Below, piece after piece: positions 1-5,956 of a stretch of DNA of 5,956 nt. Made by a program: the position numbers and the translations under genes. Source of the DNA: Desulfobulbaceae bacterium UBA5628 (GTDB lineage: Bacteria > Desulfobacterota > Desulfobulbia > Desulfobulbales > Desulfurivibrionaceae); contig DIKC01000134.1 of NCBI GenBank assembly GCA_002421565.1, forward strand, positions 201 through 6,156, written 5' to 3'. Position 1 is the stretch's first letter; each line of letters begins with the position of its first letter. A model generated the notes under the pieces. The model did no database searches. It worked only from the letters and a program-made list of their open reading frames with translations, and had not been told where the DNA came from.

Positions 1-121
1 TCAGCACCAGAAAGAGGCCGCCGCCCACCGCGAAATGAGAAATAAAGACATGGAAAACCGCCATCAGGGCGATGGTCAGCCCGCCGCCGAAAAAGGTAAG
101 CTCCCAGACCGGATAGTTCAT
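1..121 (-). CDS. CydA-like membrane protein, N-terminal 40 residues only (runs off window)
   Basis: Only the first 40 residues are in the window; the rest lies beyond its left edge. The start ATG (121-119) overlaps the TGA stop (120-118) of the upstream gene as ATGA, and a strong Shine-Dalgarno sits seven bases before it, so the start is well supported. The peptide begins MNYPVWEL and runs into a hydrophobic helix (about residues 12-40) with His24 and His29 and the motif AVGGGLFLVL. By eye, His24 falls where the TM1 heme-ligand histidine of cytochrome bd oxidase subunit I (CydA) lies. Inference: a CydA-like quinol-interacting, heme-binding membrane subunit that works with the protein encoded just upstream. 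Whether it is an oxygen reductase or part of another anaerobic electron-transfer complex cannot be told from 40 residues. Existence of the gene is nearly certain; the family call is moderate. Confidence 0.7.
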   Translation of the reverse strand, partial: MNYPVWELTFFGGGLTIALMAVFHVFISHFAVGGGLFLVL

Positions 122-1191
122 GCCTGTTCCTCCTTGGTGCTTTGCCAGGCGAGCCGCAGCATCACCGCGATAATCCCCAGCCCCACGATCAGAATCAGGA
201 AGAAGAGCAGCATCGGCGAATACTGGGGGGCCAGCGGCAGTTGGGAGGGATGGAAATAGGGGGCCAGATAAGCCTGGCGGGCGAGATCACGCACCAGCAC
301 CATCAAGAGAATGGTAAGCAGCAGCGCCCCGACCGCCGGCCATAATTTTTGGCGGATACCGTAAAGCAGGCAGTAAAAGGCGCCGACCAGCGAACCCAGG
401 AAAAGGAGGGTGGCCAGCCAATCGCCGCCGATAAAAATCTCCCGCACCGGCCGGGGCAGGGAAAAGAGAAAGAGGATGCCGACCGCGACCTCCACCACGG
501 TGGCGTAGGTGAACCAGAGCAGGCCGTTTTTGATCCGCGCCCGCCTATCTTCATCCGGCAGCCGGTTTTGGAAATGGGCCAGGCCGGCCAGAAAAAGACC
601 GCCTCCCGCCACCGCCGCCACCATGAAATGGAGATAACGGATCAGCAAAGTCGGCTCCCCGAAATTGAGAAAAAAGCCGCCGAGATGATTGAAATAGGCG
701 GCCCACCTTTCCGGGCTCTGCATCAGGGTCATGTTGTTGGTGAAGAAAAAACCGATGAGCAGCATAATGGCCAGACTCAGGCCGAGAAACCAGCGGCGGC
801 CGCCCTCCCAGGCATCAAACTGGAAGCGGTAGAGATAGGCCAGGGAATAGGCGGCGATCAGACAAAAAACCACCGCCAGCCAGTAGGCCCCCATGATGAT
901 CGAACTGGTGTAGATGAACTGACCGTAAAGCACCTGCAGAAAGAGAAACGGCGCCACCCCGAAATTGACGGTAAAGGCAATGGCGTAGGTAAGCTGACGG
1001 CTCACCTCGCGGCAGAGATCACTCCTGCCGGCCGGGGCCAGCAATTCCTTGACCAGCGCGATAAAGGCGCAGCCGATCATGATATTCATGACCACCAAAT
1101 GCAGAAAAAAGGTGAGCAGGAGGAGGAACTGAAACCAGCCCCAGGGTACCTGGAGAGGGTCCGGCAGAGGGATCAGGGCGGCGGGATTCAT
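118..1191 (-). CDS. Polytopic membrane protein, cytochrome bd subunit I (CydA)-like
   Basis: A 357-residue, strongly hydrophobic protein with about nine predicted membrane helices (near residues 18-50, 69-92, 96-122, 133-152, 182-206, 222-244, 256-278, 283-302 and 327-349). TM1 contains His31 in the context TFFLHLVVMNIMIG, placed like the TM1 heme-ligand His of CydA. TM2 has NFGVAPFLFLQVLYGQF, which recalls the corresponding Gly/Phe-rich helix of bd oxidases. TM5 has His188 followed by AVAGGGLFL, a motif also found in the first helix of the overlapping downstream protein. No CXXCH heme c motif is present. Inference: a heme b-binding or quinol-binding subunit of an inner-membrane respiratory complex made with the downstream gene product. 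The start is set by an AAGGAGG site four bases upstream, and a promoter-like sequence precedes it. The gene is certain; the CydA relationship rests on motif resemblance, and family members are often annotated simply as membrane proteins. Confidence 0.8.
   Translation of the reverse strand: MNPAALIPLPDPLQVPWGWFQFLLLLTFFLHLVVMNIMIGCAFIALVKELLAPAGRSDLCREVSRQLTYAIAFTVNFGVAPFLFLQVLYGQFIYTSSIIMGAYWLAVVFCLIAAYSLAYLYRFQFDAWEGGRRWFLGLSLAIMLLIGFFFTNNMTLMQSPERWAAYFNHLGGFFLNFGEPTLLIRYLHFMVAAVAGGGLFLAGLAHFQNRLPDEDRRARIKNGLLWFTYATVVEVAVGILFLFSLPRPVREIFIGGDWLATLLFLGSLVGAFYCLLYGIRQKLWPAVGALLLTILLMVLVRDLARQAYLAPYFHPSQLPLAPQYSPMLLFFLILIVGLGIIAVMLRLAWQSTKEEQA
129..135 (-). promoter_or_regulatory. Shine-Dalgarno of the downstream CydA-like gene, inside the end of the upstream gene
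   Basis: On the minus strand this reads AAGGAGG, seven bases before the ATG at 121-119. It lies within the last codons of the 357-residue gene. Together with the four-base ATGA overlap it suggests translational coupling, so the two proteins would be made in a fixed ratio. Confidence 0.75.
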
Positions 1192-1195
1192 ACAA

Positions 1196-1202
1196 CCTCC
1201 TT
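1196..1202 (-). promoter_or_regulatory. Shine-Dalgarno for the 357-residue membrane protein
   Basis: The minus strand reads AAGGAGG with only four bases (TTGT) before the ATG at 1191-1189. The match is perfect although the spacing is short. It fixes the start, and the hydrophobic N-terminus is consistent with it. Confidence 0.7.
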
Positions 1203-1227
1203 AAGGATGGATTGGCTGATTGCTTCG

Positions 1228-1255
1228 AGTATAGCACCGGCCGCTATTAAAACAA
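1228..1255 (-). promoter_or_regulatory. Putative sigma-70-type promoter of the CydA-like gene pair
   Basis: On the minus strand there is an extended -10, TGC followed by TATACT (1233-1228, five of six matches to TATAAT), and a partial -35, TTGTTT (1255-1250), separated by 16 bases. The expected transcript would start near 1221 and carry a leader of about 30 bases containing the AAGGAGG ribosome site. The extended -10 is the strong part and the -35 is weak. No operator repeat was recognised beside it. Confidence 0.5.
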
Positions 1256-1348
1256 AAGGGTAAACAGCCGCCGCCGGGGAGGGCAACGTTTTGATCGCCA
1301 TCATGACGGCCACGCGCAAACAAGGCTCTAATTCAACTGGCACAGGAT

Positions 1349-1384
1349 TCACATTTGCAATAGAATTAAATTTTATTGGATTAT
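1349..1384 (+). promoter_or_regulatory. AT-rich candidate promoter region for the protease gene
   Basis: This is the most AT-rich stretch of the divergent intergenic region. Possible elements are TTCACA (1349-1354) with TTTTAT (1371-1376) after 16 bases, or TTGCAA (1355-1360) with GATTAT (1379-1384) after 18 bases. Each has only a moderate match, and I cannot choose between them. The location, 30-65 bases before the ATG at 1414, is right for a promoter. Confidence 0.25.
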
Positions 1385-1398
1385 CAAATCAAGCCGCT

Positions 1399-1405
1399 GG
1401 GAGAG
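1399..1405 (+). promoter_or_regulatory. Shine-Dalgarno that decides the protease start at 1414
   Basis: GGGAGAG lies eight bases before the ATG at 1414. The reading frame stays open upstream to a TTG at 1291, but only the start at 1414 puts the MKK-plus-hydrophobic signal peptide at the N-terminus, so 1414 is preferred. Confidence 0.6.
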
Positions 1406-1413
1406 ACACCGTC

Positions 1414-3228
1414 ATGAAAAAAACATTCCCGCTCCGAGCTTATTACGGCTTGGCGATATTTCTCGGCCTACTGGCGATTACATGTGCCAGGCCGCTCGCT
1501 GGTTCCCCTTTGCCGACCGTTACGGCCGAGCCGTTACGCACCGAACGGCCCTACCAGCAGACCTTTACCCTGGAACTTGGCCCCCTGCCTCAAACATCGG
1601 AGACGACCGACAACGGGCAGGGGAGCGGCCCGCAACAAGGGGCCCCCTCCAATCTTCCCCCCTTAAGGGTGGGCAGCGAACGCGAATTGACAGCGCTGAA
1701 AAACCCCGCCGAACTCTCTCGTCGTCTTACCTGGCGGCCGCTACCGGCCGGCGGCCAGACCACCATCATCCAGATCGGTTCATACGGCGCCGCCGGATTA
1801 CGCTTGGGTCTGCTGGTGGAGCAGCTACCGGACTCCGTCGAGTTACGTTTTTTCGGACGCGGCGAGGACTCGGTTTATCTGGTAAAAGGAGCAACGATCA
1901 ATCGGGTTATTGCCCGCAACCTGGCGGCCGGAGACCCGGAAGCCGAGGCCCGCATGTACTGGTCGCCACTGATCAATGGCAATTTTATCGGGCTTGAGAT
2001 TTATCTGCCGCCGCCACTGGAGCCGACCCAGCTTATTCTGGCAATTCCCCTGCTTTCCCATCTGCATGAGCCGATTGCCCGGTTGAACACCCTTAGATTC
2101 GCCCCTGGCGAATCCGGCTACTGTCAATATGATGTCTCCTGCGAACCGGCTTGGGCGGTGGAAAAAAACGCCGTTTCCATGATCTATTTCAATGTCGGCG
2201 GCAGTATTTACCAATGCAGCGGCACTCTGCTCAACGACCGGAACAACTCCCGCGCTCCCTACCTACTCACCGCCCGTCATTGCATTGACAGTCAGAGCCG
2301 GGCCTCCACCGTTCAGACTCTGTGGTTTTATCATTCTCTCACCTGCAACGGCGGCAATCTCAACCCCGAATACCAACATCTTCAGGAAGGCGCGGTGCTG
2401 CTTAACACCTATGCGGCCACCGACAGCACCCTGCTGAAGCTCTCCCAGGCACCACCAGCCGGAGTGACCTATGCCGGCTGGAGCGTGACGGTGCCGCCTT
2501 TGGGAATGAGCGCCGTCGGCCTGCATCACCCCCAGCACGATCTACAAAAAATAAATCTTGGGGTTCTGCACCAGTTCTTCGATTGCCAGATCATCGCGAA
2601 TTCCTCCATATGTCAGTCAGTCGACAGCGAAGGCGGCGACTTCCTCAACGTCGGATACAGCGTCGGCGCCATCGAGGCAGGCAGCAGCGGTTCCGGCCTT
2701 TTTCTGGCGCAAGACGGTTACCTGGTCGGCGCTTTAAGCAGCAGCTCCTCTTCCTGTGAGAATCCGGGCGGCACCAACATCTACGGCCGTTTCGATCGAA
2801 GCTTCACCGGCGGCGAATTCTGGCGCTGGCTTGATCCGCAGGAACTGTTTCGTCAAGGCGGTGCGTTAACCCAGGTGGCAGCGCTGGCCGACACGATCGA
2901 TGATGTCCCCCCCCCGGCGGAGCCGGATGAGAACAATGCCGCCGATGGTGGGGGAGGCGGCGGCGGTGGCGGCGGCTGCTTCATCGCCACCGCCGCCTAT
3001 GGTTCCGAACTAGCCCCACAGGTCGTAATCCTGCGGGAATTTCGTGATCGTGTCCTGCTGCGTTCAGACTTCGGCCGGCGGCTGGTCACCTTTTATTATC
3101 GATACTCTCCGCCCTTGGCGGCATGGTTGGCCGAACACCCGATCGCCCGAACCATGGTTCGGGCGATCCTCTCACCAGTGGTTGGGGCGGTAAAAATCTT
3201 CCTTGCCGATCATCCTGCCGTCTGCTAG
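1414..3228 (+). CDS. Secreted lysyl-endopeptidase-like (S1 family) serine protease with CFI-box C-terminal domain
   Basis: A 604-residue exported protease. Residues 1-30 form a Sec signal peptide (MKK, hydrophobic core, cleavage probably near 25-30). Residues about 31-230 look like the propeptide of lysyl-endopeptidase-type enzymes ([31 protein letters not shown]). The catalytic domain, about 235-485, has His289 in TARHC, Asp337 in ATDSTLL and Ser425 in AGSSGSG. The six disulfide cysteines of Achromobacter protease I are all matched (237, 243, 268, 290, 311, 448), with two extra at 391 and 400. Residues giving that enzyme lysine specificity (His210, Asp225) are not kept: Ser442 replaces the first, and the loop carrying the second is shortened, so cleavage preference is probably different. 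After a Pro/Asp/Glu linker come ten glycines (512-521) and the CFI-box domain (522-604, [10 protein letters not shown] onward), ending in Cys. gspC follows after 63 bases, suggesting export by this T2SS. Fold and triad are confident; substrate and anchoring are inferred. Confidence 0.93.
   Translation: MKKTFPLRAYYGLAIFLGLLAITCARPLAGSPLPTVTAEPLRTERPYQQTFTLELGPLPQTSETTDNGQGSGPQQGAPSNLPPLRVGSERELTALKNPAELSRRLTWRPLPAGGQTTIIQIGSYGAAGLRLGLLVEQLPDSVELRFFGRGEDSVYLVKGATINRVIARNLAAGDPEAEARMYWSPLINGNFIGLEIYLPPPLEPTQLILAIPLLSHLHEPIARLNTLRFAPGESGYCQYDVSCEPAWAVEKNAVSMIYFNVGGSIYQCSGTLLNDRNNSRAPYLLTARHCIDSQSRASTVQTLWFYHSLTCNGGNLNPEYQHLQEGAVLLNTYAATDSTLLKLSQAPPAGVTYAGWSVTVPPLGMSAVGLHHPQHDLQKINLGVLHQFFDCQIIANSSICQSVDSEGGDFLNVGYSVGAIEAGSSGSGLFLAQDGYLVGALSSSSSSCENPGGTNIYGRFDRSFTGGEFWRWLDPQELFRQGGALTQVAALADTIDDVPPPAEPDENNAADGGGGGGGGGGCFIATAAYGSELAPQVVILREFRDRVLLRSDFGRRLVTFYYRYSPPLAAWLAEHPIARTMVRAILSPVVGAVKIFLADHPAVC
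2907..2915 (+). repeat. C9 homopolymer in the protease linker
   Basis: Nine consecutive C encode part of Val-Pro-Pro-Pro at the start of the linker between the catalytic domain and the glycine tract. Loss of one C would shift the frame to a TAG at 3011-3013. Gain of one C would give a TGA at 2928-2930. Either way the catalytic domain stays intact and the CFI-box tail is lost. Confidence 0.9.
2947..2976 (+). repeat. Ten-glycine codon tract before the CFI-box
   Basis: Ten consecutive glycine codons (mixed GGT, GGG, GGA and GGC) encode residues 512-521, directly followed by Cys522 and [10 protein letters not shown] poly-Gly spacer just before the CFI motif is typical of CFI-box C-terminal domain proteins. 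The mixed codons indicate that the peptide is kept rather than a recent triplet expansion. Confidence 0.9.
3141..3168 (+). repeat. Perfect 28-bp palindrome inside the CFI-box coding region
   Basis: The arm GATCGCCCGAACC, the central AT and the arm GGTTCGGGCGATC make an uninterrupted 28-base palindrome. Symmetry stops at both ends (C on each side). It encodes the near-symmetric peptide IARTMVRAI (residues 577-585). It is not followed by a T run, so it is not a standard intrinsic terminator, and it lies about 60 bases before the stop codon. It could form a hairpin with a 12-bp stem in the mRNA or be a dimeric protein-binding site; no function is shown. Confidence 0.9.
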
Positions 3229-3276
3229 ATTGCCTCTTTGGTTTGCGGTACATTTTTCCTTAAGAAATCAGGCGGC

Positions 3277-3283
3277 AGGGAAG
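3277..3283 (+). promoter_or_regulatory. Shine-Dalgarno that decides the gspC start at GTG 3292
   Basis: AGGGAAG lies eight bases before GTG at 3292. The frame is open back to a TTG at 3238, but that codon has no ribosome site before it, and the peptide encoded between 3238 and 3291 has no known counterpart in GspC. The GTG start is therefore preferred. Confidence 0.5.
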
Positions 3284-3291
3284 CATTTTCA

Positions 3292-4281
3292 GTGAAAATA
3301 TTGTCCACAGCGTGGTTACGGGAACGAATCGAGCGCCTGCCGGAACTTACTTCCGGAATGCTTGCCGAACGTGGCGCCGTGAGCACCTTCGTTGCAAATC
3401 GTTGGCGGCTGGTGACAACCGACGAACATCTGCCCGAGCGATTCCGCGGCGTCTGTATATTATTGCTGATTCTCTTGCTATCCCAGGCATCCGCCCGCCT
3501 TACCTGGGCCTTGCTGACCCCGCCCCCGACGGTTCCCCCCGCCGTTCTTCTGCCTGCCCGGAGCGGGCAAGTCGGGCTGACGGATAGCGGCGTCACCGCC
3601 GCCCTGGGCGAGAAACTGGCCGCCTTGCATCTTTTCGGACAAGCGGAACCGCGCACCCAAGCCGCGGCCGCAACGGCCATGATCGACGCTCCCAAAACCA
3701 CCCTCAGCCTGACCCTGAAGGGACTGGTAGCAACCAAATCCACCGATCGTGGCCTGGCGGTGATCGCCGACCAGGGCAAGGAAAAAGTTTACGGTATTGG
3801 GGATCAGGTACCCGGCAACGCCACCATCGAGGCCATTTTCCCTGATCGGGTCATTCTGCGCCGGGCCGGTCAACTGGAAACCCTCTATCTGGAAAAACGG
3901 GAGAAAAAACTACCGGCGCCGTCCGCACCCGCTTCTTCCATGAACCAGCCGGTGACCGAAGACAACCAGCGTCAACTCAGCCACCAGTATCTGGACCAGA
4001 CCCTGGCCAACCTGCCGGACTTGGCCAGCCAGGTTGAGGTACATCTCCACAAGCCGGAGGGCGGGCGTCACGGTCTCCGCCTGGTCGCTCCCCAGGGCAG
4101 CGAATTTCTAAAAAATATCGGCATGCAGACGGGGGATATCCTCTACGAAGTCAACGGCATTCCGCTTTCCGACGCCGGGGCGGCGATGATCGCCTTTGAG
4201 CAACTACGGAACGCCAATAATATACAGGTGGTATTTGAACGCAACGGCGCCCAGCGGCAGGCGACCATCGCCATTCGCTGA
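3292..4281 (+). CDS. gspC: Type II secretion system protein GspC (inner-membrane, PDZ type)
   Basis: A 329-residue bitopic inner-membrane protein. GspC bridges the inner-membrane platform of the T2SS to the outer-membrane secretin GspD and helps select substrates. Residues 1-52 are a cytoplasmic tail, longer than I would expect for the family. A single membrane helix spans about 53-76, followed by a proline-rich stretch. The homology region (HR) covers about 104-202, with HLFG (113-116), TLKGLVA (141-147), GIGDQVPG (168-175) and the alternating beta pattern DRVILRRAGQLETLYL; HR is the part that contacts the N0 domain of GspD. A polar linker (203-257) leads to a C-terminal PDZ domain (about 258-329) with MQTGDILYEVNGIPLSD. 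The GTG start is chosen over an upstream TTG. gspD follows after 43 bases, the usual gspC-gspD order, so the two are probably one operon. Confidence in the identity is high; the exact start is less sure. Confidence 0.93.
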   Translation: MKILSTAWLRERIERLPELTSGMLAERGAVSTFVANRWRLVTTDEHLPERFRGVCILLLILLLSQASARLTWALLTPPPTVPPAVLLPARSGQVGLTDSGVTAALGEKLAALHLFGQAEPRTQAAAATAMIDAPKTTLSLTLKGLVATKSTDRGLAVIADQGKEKVYGIGDQVPGNATIEAIFPDRVILRRAGQLETLYLEKREKKLPAPSAPASSMNQPVTEDNQRQLSHQYLDQTLANLPDLASQVEVHLHKPEGGRHGLRLVAPQGSEFLKNIGMQTGDILYEVNGIPLSDAGAAMIAFEQLRNANNIQVVFERNGAQRQATIAIR

Positions 4282-4313
4282 GACGCTCCATCGCTACGCG
4301 ATCTACTTGATTC

Positions 4314-4319
4314 GGGGGA
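4314..4319 (+). promoter_or_regulatory. Shine-Dalgarno for gspD
   Basis: GGGGGA lies five bases before the ATG at 4325 and supports that start, which places a signal peptide at the very N-terminus. Confidence 0.5.
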
Positions 4320-4324
4320 AGATA

Positions 4325-5956
4325 ATGTCCATAAGAAAATCTCTTTTGCTGCTCCTGCTACTCGGTTTGTTGTGGCCGGCTGGCACCCTGGTAAGCGCTG
4401 AAAACATTACCCTGAACTTCAAGGAAGCCGACATTGAGTCGGTAATCAACGCGGTGGCCCAGATCACCGGCAAAACCTTTATCGTGGATCCGGCCGTCAA
4501 GGGCAACATCACCATTGTCTCATCCCAACCCCTTCGGCCCGACGAGGTTTACGCGGTTTTCCTCTCCATTCTCCAGGTTCACGATTTCGCGGCGGTGGAG
4601 TCGGGCAAGGTGATAAAAATCACCCCCATTGCCAAAGCCGGACAGGATATGATCATCACCGCCAACGGTGACGGCGCCCTGGAACTTCCCGAAGACCGGT
4701 TGGTCACCCGGATTCATAAATTGCAAAACCTGCAGGCCGACAAGTTGGCGCCGGTTCTGCGCCCCATGCTCAATCCCCGCTCAGGACAAATAGCCGCCCT
4801 GGCGGTCAAGGAAGGCAACTCCCTGATCATCACCGAACGGGCCGGCAATGTTGAACGGCTGCTGCGGATCGTCCGCCGTCTGGATCAGGATTCCGGCGGC
4901 GGCATGGAAGTGCTGCGCCTGGAACATGCCGACGCCCGCGAGGTGGTGGCGGTGATCACCGGCCTGGAAATCGGCTCTGGCCGACTCACCGCCGATCAAT
5001 TACGAATGGCGGCCGACAGCCGCACCAACAGCGTCCTCCTCCAGGGCGATGAAGCGCATCTGTTGCGGGCCAAGGCGATGATCCTTCATCTCGACGCCCC
5101 TTTGGCCAAGGGAGGAGATACCCAGGTACTCTTCCTCCGTTACGCCAACGCCAAAGATTTGGTTCCGATCTTGAGCGGCATGGAAATGCCGGATGCTTCA
5201 ACGCCGAGTGCTGGCGGCCAAGTCGCTGCTCCCCGCCGCACCGTCCAGCAGCGCAGCGATGTCAATATCCAGGCCGATGAAGGCACCAATGCCCTGATCA
5301 TGACCGGCCCGCCCGCCGTGATCCAGGCCTTGCAGGCGGTGGTGCGGCAGCTCGATATCCGGCGGGTGCAACTGATGATCGAGGCGGTCATTGCCGAGGT
5401 TTCCACCGCCAAGGGCGTGGATCTTGGCATCCAGTGGTTCGGGGCCGACGCCAAACATACCGGGGTCATCGGCGGCACCAATTTCCCCGGTTCCGGGGTT
5501 GGCCTGAGCGGGGTCGCCGCCCAGGCCGATGACAGCATCAACGCCCTGGCCGGTTTGGGCGGCTTCAACTTCGGCCTGTTCAGCGGCTCCACCAAGATTC
5601 TCGGTACCGAATTTTTCAGCTTCGGCGCCTTGGTTCATGCCCTGGCCACCGACGGCGATACCAACATCCTATCCACCCCCAGCCTGGTAACCATGGACAA
5701 TCAGGAGGCGGAAATCATCGTAGGCCAGAATGTGCCATTTCTCACCGGCAGCTTCACCCAGGCAACCACCGGGGTGGGGGGCAGCCCGTTTCAAACCATC
5801 GAACGCCGCGATGTGGGGATCAAGCTCAAGGTAAAGCCCCAGGTCAACGAAGGAGACGTAATTCGTCTGGATATCGCCCAGGAGGTTTCCAGCGTCGAAC
5901 CTTCCTCGGTGAATTACGAGGCTGGCCTGACCACCAACACCCGCAACATCACCACC
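4325..5956 (+). CDS. gspD: Type II secretion system secretin GspD (3' end outside the window)
   Basis: The reading frame is open from ATG 4325 to the window end, giving 544 residues with no stop. GspD multimers form the outer-membrane channel through which folded exoproteins leave the periplasm. Residues 1-25 are a signal peptide, cleaved probably after LVSA. N0 covers about 26-100 (ITLNFKEADIESVINAVAQ, the GspC HR contact), N1 about 126-190 (IHKLQNLQADKLAPVL), N2 about 194-258 (VLRLEHADAREVVAVI) and N3 about 266-346 (LFLRYANAKDLVPIL, then a Gly/Gln/Arg-rich loop at 295-310, then TNALIMTGPP). The secretin domain starts near 347 (VQLMIEAVIAEVS) and includes ILSTPSLVTMDNQEAEIIVG, the gate-region VPFLTGSFT (470-478), and ERRDVGIKLKVKPQVNEGD. 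The last part of the secretin domain and any pilotin-binding S domain lie beyond the window. Four N domains plus the VPxxTGS motif favour T2SS GspD over PilQ or type III secretins. Confidence 0.96.
   Translation, partial: MSIRKSLLLLLLLGLLWPAGTLVSAENITLNFKEADIESVINAVAQITGKTFIVDPAVKGNITIVSSQPLRPDEVYAVFLSILQVHDFAAVESGKVIKITPIAKAGQDMIITANGDGALELPEDRLVTRIHKLQNLQADKLAPVLRPMLNPRSGQIAALAVKEGNSLIITERAGNVERLLRIVRRLDQDSGGGMEVLRLEHADAREVVAVITGLEIGSGRLTADQLRMAADSRTNSVLLQGDEAHLLRAKAMILHLDAPLAKGGDTQVLFLRYANAKDLVPILSGMEMPDASTPSAGGQVAAPRRTVQQRSDVNIQADEGTNALIMTGPPAVIQALQAVVRQLDIRRVQLMIEAVIAEVSTAKGVDLGIQWFGADAKHTGVIGGTNFPGSGVGLSGVAAQADDSINALAGLGGFNFGLFSGSTKILGTEFFSFGALVHALATDGDTNILSTPSLVTMDNQEAEIIVGQNVPFLTGSFTQATTGVGGSPFQTIERRDVGIKLKVKPQVNEGDVIRLDIAQEVSSVEPSSVNYEAGLTTNTRNITT

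Noticed and set aside
349..1263. A 304-codon plus-strand open frame opposite the 357-residue membrane protein gene
   Set aside because: Its product is a low-complexity, Glu/Lys/Gln/His-rich sequence with no domain, as expected from the complement of a hydrophobic GC-rich gene. The minus-strand frame has membrane helices, a ribosome site and a promoter.
1339..1360. Possible sigma-54 promoter (TGGCAC ... TTTGCA)
   Set aside because: The TGGCAC and TTTGCA elements are 16 bases apart (GG to GC) instead of 10. The alternative GG at 1345-1346 has the right spacing but a poor -24 element (AGGATT).
1471..1491. Possible lipoprotein lipobox in the protease signal peptide (LAITC, Cys24)
   Set aside because: The residues before Cys (Ala-Ile-Thr) fit the lipobox poorly, and signal peptidase I cleavage near residues 25-30 is more likely.
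3229..3291. Terminator or separate promoter between the protease and gspC
   Set aside because: No stem followed by a T run is present, and no -35/-10 pair with acceptable spacing was found, so nothing supports separate transcription.
3225..3873. Minus-strand open frames opposite gspC
   Set aside because: They lack recognisable motifs and lie wholly against a clear gspC with an HR and a PDZ domain.
4290..4302. Small inverted repeat ATCGC-TAC-GCGAT between gspC and gspD
   Set aside because: It has only a five-base stem with no T run, too weak for a terminator and likely by chance.
4303..5638. Several minus-strand open frames opposite gspD
   Set aside because: All are shadows of a secretin frame that matches GspD domain by domain.

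Overview
The window reads as one stretch of a GC-rich, Gram-negative chromosome, probably a Desulfobacterota/deltaproteobacterial anaerobe (Desulfobulbales-like). That placement is an inference from the gene mix: a tandem pair of cytochrome bd subunit I-like membrane proteins, a secreted protease ending in a CFI-box C-terminal domain, and a type II secretion system (T2SS) that begins with gspC-gspD. No rRNA, tRNA, CRISPR array, insertion sequence or integrase was seen, and no stretch over 300 bases lacks a gene.

Layout. Positions 1-1191 (minus strand) hold two genes transcribed leftward. The first encodes a complete 357-residue polytopic membrane protein. It overlaps by four bases (ATGA) a second gene that leaves the window after 40 residues. 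Both have a histidine in the first membrane helix, placed like the CydA TM1 heme ligand, and are probably subunits of one membrane redox complex. A good extended -10 promoter lies upstream of the pair. Positions 1192-1413 are a 222-base divergent intergenic region, AT-rich on its right side.

Positions 1414-3228 (plus strand) encode a 604-residue secreted serine protease. Its order is signal peptide, propeptide, catalytic domain of the lysyl endopeptidase (Achromobacter protease I) type, Pro/acidic linker, ten glycines, and a CFI-box C-terminal domain. Then follow gspC (3292-4281; inner-membrane T2SS protein with a PDZ domain) and gspD (4325 to the window end; outer-membrane secretin, truncated by the window edge). 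All three lie head to tail with gaps of 63 and 43 bases and no convincing terminator, so co-transcription is plausible.

How the genes may work together. GspC and GspD form the inner-membrane to outer-membrane part of a T2SS. The protease just upstream is a natural candidate substrate: it would be exported by Sec, folded with its propeptide in the periplasm, and passed through GspD. Its Gly-tract-Cys CFI-box tail recalls other C-terminal sorting tags (GlyGly-CTERM, MYXO-CTERM) found on T2SS-dependent surface proteins. The most interesting points are this pairing, the loss of the residues that give lysine specificity, a C9 homopolymer where slippage in either direction would remove the CFI-box tail, and a perfect 28-bp palindrome inside the CFI-box coding region.
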